A DNA stretch of 8,574 bases, taken from NCBI GenBank assembly GCA_002352125.1, contig DEHU01000166.1, positions 2,713 through 11,286 on the forward strand, read 5' to 3'. Below, in pieces: positions 6,429 to 8,574 of the stretch (position 1 is its first letter; each line of letters opens with the position of its first letter). A program made the position numbers and the translations under genes. The notes below the pieces were generated by a model. The model did not search any database and was not told where the DNA came from. It worked only from the letters and a program-made list of their open reading frames with translations. This DNA is from Competibacteraceae bacterium UBA2792 (GTDB lineage: Bacteria; Pseudomonadota; Gammaproteobacteria; Competibacterales; Competibacteraceae).

Positions 6429-7342
6429 CCCGACGGCCTATCCCGACGACCGTCATCTGTAGAGCAAAGAGTTTCCGTCACCCGGTTTGCCAGCTCGGGC
6501 GCTGCTTCGGCCACGGCGAGAAACCCATAAGCACAACGCAACGGCAAAACGGCGGTCAGGATGCGGTCGATCCAGCGCAACGGGATCGACCGGACGACGC
6601 CGCTTTCCGGTAAAACACTCTCCGCGCATAGCTGGATCGGGTGGAATCCGCCCTGTTCCAGTTCCAGCGCGAACTCCTCCAGCGCGTACAGGTGGTAGTA
6701 CATTTTGACCGCCTCATCGCCGGCTAACCGTTTGTACAGAACATCACCCGGCTCCAGTCGACCTGCTCGCACCAGACGCCGCGCCATGATCTGCCGTTTG
6801 AGAAAACGTCGCCCAGCATTGGGCACCGTCACGACGAGCCGGCCTCCGGGTCGCAGCAGATCCCGAACCGTCGTCAGCGTCTTCTGGCGCAGTGCGTGCG
6901 AGAAGATGTGACCCAATACCCCAAACATCATGATGGCCAAATCGAAGCGCTCGCCCTCGCCAATCATGGCAGCCAAGACCGATGGATCACCGTATACCGG
7001 CTGCAATCGACCTGCCCGGACATGTTCGGCACATCGCGACGACAGCTCGTCGATTGCTTCCTGGCTGATGTCGCAGGCGACGATCTTCGCATTCGTCTGC
7101 TCCAGCAACGGGGCGGCATAACGGCCGTTGCCGCAACCCAGATCGAGAACATTTGTCCTGCCTTGGCGTATTTCGCGAACCACGACCCCGAGGCTCGATG
7201 GATTGGGACCGGGATATCGCTTGTCGTATAGCCGGCTGGCAAAGTATCGATCGTAGTTGTGCGCGATATCGCTGACCGGATCGATCGGGCTTTCCGAGGC
7301 AATGGCTCGAACGGCTTTCCGCACCGCTGGCGAATCGATCAT
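6425..7342 (-). CDS. Class I SAM-dependent methyltransferase
   Basis: A 305-residue cytoplasmic methyltransferase with a Rossmann-type SAM fold. Motif I is VLDLGCGNGRYAAPL (65-79), the acidic ribose-binding position is VACDIS (88-93, Asp91), the mid-sheet motif is FDLAIMMFGVLGHI (133-146), and the post-motif region is LLRPGGRLVVTVPN (162-175). The later segment KMYYHLYALEEFALELEQGGF (213-233) recalls the YYHxY...EL...AGF pattern of Trm9/ALKBH8-like tRNA methyltransferases, but also other family 11/25 enzymes, so the substrate is unknown. The start is the ATG at 7342, preceded by AGGTG five bases upstream; the frame stays open to a GTG at 7492, which would add 50 residues of arginine- and cysteine-containing sequence and overlap the upstream gene by 7 bp. 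Third-position GC does not decide between them. It overlaps the solute-binding/permease fusion by 4 bp (ATGA), so it belongs to that operon. Confidence 0.88.
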   Translation of the reverse strand: MIDSPAVRKAVRAIASESPIDPVSDIAHNYDRYFASRLYDKRYPGPNPSSLGVVVREIRQGRTNVLDLGCGNGRYAAPLLEQTNAKIVACDISQEAIDELSSRCAEHVRAGRLQPVYGDPSVLAAMIGEGERFDLAIMMFGVLGHIFSHALRQKTLTTVRDLLRPGGRLVVTVPNAGRRFLKRQIMARRLVRAGRLEPGDVLYKRLAGDEAVKMYYHLYALEEFALELEQGGFHPIQLCAESVLPESGVVRSIPLRWIDRILTAVLPLRCAYGFLAVAEAAPELANRVTETLCSTDDGRRDRPSG

Positions 7343-7347
7343 GCTGG

Positions 7348-7352
7348 CACCT
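7348..7352 (-). promoter_or_regulatory. Ribosome binding site of the methyltransferase gene
   Basis: AGGTG on the minus strand, 5 bases before the ATG at 7342. It supports the internal ATG over the upstream GTG at 7492. Confidence 0.45.
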
Positions 7353-7485
7353 GGTTCATCCGGAAATGACTCGACCGTTCGATAGGCCGGTAGGAATTCG
7401 TTTTGGCCTTCGTGCCTGGCGCAAATTCTACATGATCGGCGCTGGGAGGTTCCCGAAAACCCTTCGCTCACCTGCGGAGAAAGCG

Positions 7486-8340
7486 TCACCACCGCTTGAC
7501 GACCAAATAGACGCCTCCCACCGCTAGCACCATGCCGGCCAGGGAGAGCAGGGGCAGCGTCTCACCGAATACAGCCCATGCAATCAACGCGGTGCTCAAG
7601 GGCACCAGATAAAACAGACTGGCGACATTGACCGCGCTACCGCTATGAATCAGCAGGTTCAATAAGCTGATCGCACCGATAGACAACACCAGCACCAGCC
7701 AGCCGAGCGCGAACGCGAACTGACCGGTCCAGACGATCCGGAATTCTGTGAACAAGGCGATAGCGATGGCCGTAACGATGGCGCTGGGAATAAATTGAAT
7801 AACCGAACCGGTACGCAGATCGAATCCGGCGCAAAATCGCTTCTGGTACAGCGTGCCGACGGTGATTCCGAGCAGGGCAGCCAATGCCGGAATCAGCATC
7901 GGGCCAAGTTTGGCGGTGATTCCGAACTTGCCGGATACCACCAGCGCCACCCCGATAAAACCCAAAACCAGCCCAAGCCACTTCCGCATGCTCACCCGTT
8001 CGCCGAGTAGCCAGCCGGCGCCGAGAGCGGTCAACAGCGGTTGCATGCCGACCACCAGCGCCGCGATGCCGGCTGGCAAGCCGTGCTTGATGGATATGAA
8101 CACACCCCCCAAATAAACGGCATGAATCAGCAGGCCGGAAACGCCGATATGCACCCACTGGCGCGGGTGCTGCGGCCACGGGGCGTGGCTTAAGAAGGAG
8201 ATCGCTGCCATGAGGACAATGACGCACAAATAGCGCGCCAACAGAAAGGACAACGGCTCGGAATATGGCAAGCCAAATCGCGCGCCGATAAAGCCAGTAC
8301 TCCAAAGAAAAACGAACAGCAGTGGGTAGATACGTTTCAT
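7486..8340 (-). CDS. EamA/DMT-family transporter
   Basis: A 284-residue inner-membrane protein with about ten hydrophobic helices arranged as two EamA repeats. Members of the drug/metabolite transporter superfamily export or import small metabolites such as amino acids; substrates cannot be read from sequence. Repeat 1 shows LLFVFLWSTGFIGARFGLP (7-25) and ends ALVVGMQPLLTALGAGWLLGERV (94-116) followed by WLGLVLGFIGVALVV (121-135). Repeat 2 ends with ASLFYLVPLSTALIAWAVFGE (240-260) and LAGMVLAVGGVYLVV (267-281). The length is typical. The start is the ATG at 8340 (MKRIYPLLFVF), which begins right at the first helix; the open frame to an ATG at 8424 would add a hydrophilic 28-residue leader not usual for the family. 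Neither start has a strong Shine-Dalgarno. It precedes the methyltransferase by 143 bp, a larger gap than elsewhere in the block, so it may be a separate transcription unit. Confidence 0.92.
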   Translation of the reverse strand: MKRIYPLLFVFLWSTGFIGARFGLPYSEPLSFLLARYLCVIVLMAAISFLSHAPWPQHPRQWVHIGVSGLLIHAVYLGGVFISIKHGLPAGIAALVVGMQPLLTALGAGWLLGERVSMRKWLGLVLGFIGVALVVSGKFGITAKLGPMLIPALAALLGITVGTLYQKRFCAGFDLRTGSVIQFIPSAIVTAIAIALFTEFRIVWTGQFAFALGWLVLVLSIGAISLLNLLIHSGSAVNVASLFYLVPLSTALIAWAVFGETLPLLSLAGMVLAVGGVYLVVKRW

Positions 8341-8423
8341 GGACGGTTCGCGGCTTTTCCAATCGCTGGTCGTTTTAATTGATCGGTGCGGCGCAGTTCC
8401 TCCCGATGGAACGGCGTCAACCA

Positions 8424-8453
8424 TTATCTGAAACCGGGTGTTTCTGTTACCAT
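8424..8453 (+). promoter_or_regulatory. Possible sigma-70 promoter for serC
   Basis: TTATCT (8424-8429) and TACCAT (8448-8453) are separated by 18 bases, with three and four of six consensus matches respectively. It would start transcription about 30 bases before serC. It lies in the 150 bp divergent intergenic region, the only place a serC promoter could be, but the match is weak. Confidence 0.25.
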
Positions 8454-8477
8454 GCGCGGCATTTCAGCGCAGTCATG

Positions 8478-8484
8478 AAGGAAG
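8478..8484 (+). promoter_or_regulatory. Ribosome binding site of serC
   Basis: AAGGAAG ends 6 bases before the serC ATG at 8491, a good purine-rich Shine-Dalgarno that supports this start. Confidence 0.5.
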
Positions 8485-8490
8485 TCGAAA

Positions 8491-8574
8491 ATGCCACGCC
8501 CATATAACTTTAGCGCGGGTCCCGCCATGCTGCCCGAGGCGGTTCTGGAACAGGCCAAGGCCGAGATGCTCGAC
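8491..8574 (+). CDS. serC: Phosphoserine aminotransferase (3' end outside window)
   Basis: Only the first 28 codons are present. They begin [20 protein letters not shown], the hallmark N-terminus of SerC, a PLP-dependent cytoplasmic enzyme that transaminates 3-phosphohydroxypyruvate to phosphoserine in serine synthesis and also serves in the pyridoxine (vitamin B6) pathway. The FSAGPAMLP motif is highly specific to this family. A Shine-Dalgarno AAGGAAG precedes the ATG. The gene is transcribed divergently from the EamA/DMT transporter gene across a 150 bp gap and is probably unrelated to the minus-strand block. Confidence 0.96.
   Translation, partial: MPRPYNFSAGPAMLPEAVLEQAKAEMLD

Noticed and set aside
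7425..7430. Minus-strand TAGAAT as a -10 box for the methyltransferase operon
   Set aside because: No acceptable -35 element lies 16-18 bases upstream, so one hexamer alone does not support a promoter call.
7343..7492. N-terminal extension of the methyltransferase from a GTG at 7492
   Set aside because: There is no Shine-Dalgarno for the GTG, whereas AGGTG precedes the ATG at 7342. The extension matches no methyltransferase motif I know. Third-position GC (about 28/50 against 32/50 just inside the gene, counted by hand) is not decisive.
8341..8424. 28-residue N-terminal extension of the EamA/DMT transporter
   Set aside because: It is hydrophilic and precedes a standard family N-terminus beginning at the ATG at 8340.
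8341..8430. Minus-strand TTGACG and GATAAT hexamers upstream of the DMT gene
   Set aside because: They do not pair with each other at a usable spacing or order, and neither has a convincing partner element.

Overview
This window is GC-rich (roughly 60%), densely coded bacterial chromosome. The suf-type iron-sulfur genes sufU and sufT, a free-standing prolyl-tRNA editing protein and a serC start reading [18 protein letters not shown] all suggest a proteobacterium, most likely a gammaproteobacterium. That placement is inference from gene families and composition; no rRNA or other phylogenetic marker is present. No tRNA, rRNA, CRISPR array, insertion sequence or convincing factor-independent terminator was seen.

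Left end, plus strand (1-1272): the 3' part of sufU (Fe-S assembly), then sufT (DUF59/MIP18-type Fe-S maturation factor), then a YbaK/ProX-type aminoacyl-tRNA deacylase. This looks like the tail of a suf operon plus a tRNA quality-control gene.

Centre, minus strand (8340 down to 1269): six genes read in one direction. In transcription order they are an EamA/DMT-family transporter, a class I SAM methyltransferase, a 534-residue fusion of a family 3 solute-binding protein with a polar-amino-acid ABC permease, a second short permease, a second family 3 solute-binding protein, and a membrane-anchored HAMP/SpoIIE (PP2C) serine/threonine phosphatase. From the methyltransferase onward the genes overlap or lie within 10 bp of each other (4 bp overlap, 14 bp overlap, 50 bp overlap, 10 bp gap), so those five are very probably one translationally coupled operon. 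No ABC ATPase is encoded in the block. The second permease appears to have lost the cytoplasmic EAA loop that would contact an ATPase, and the fusion's EAA loop is degenerate. Together with the phosphatase, this raises the possibility that transporter parts have been repurposed as a transmembrane amino-acid sensor that feeds protein dephosphorylation. This is the main candidate for an undescribed system, and it is a hypothesis.

Right end, plus strand (8341-8574): a 150 bp divergent intergenic region followed by the first 28 codons of serC (phosphoserine aminotransferase).
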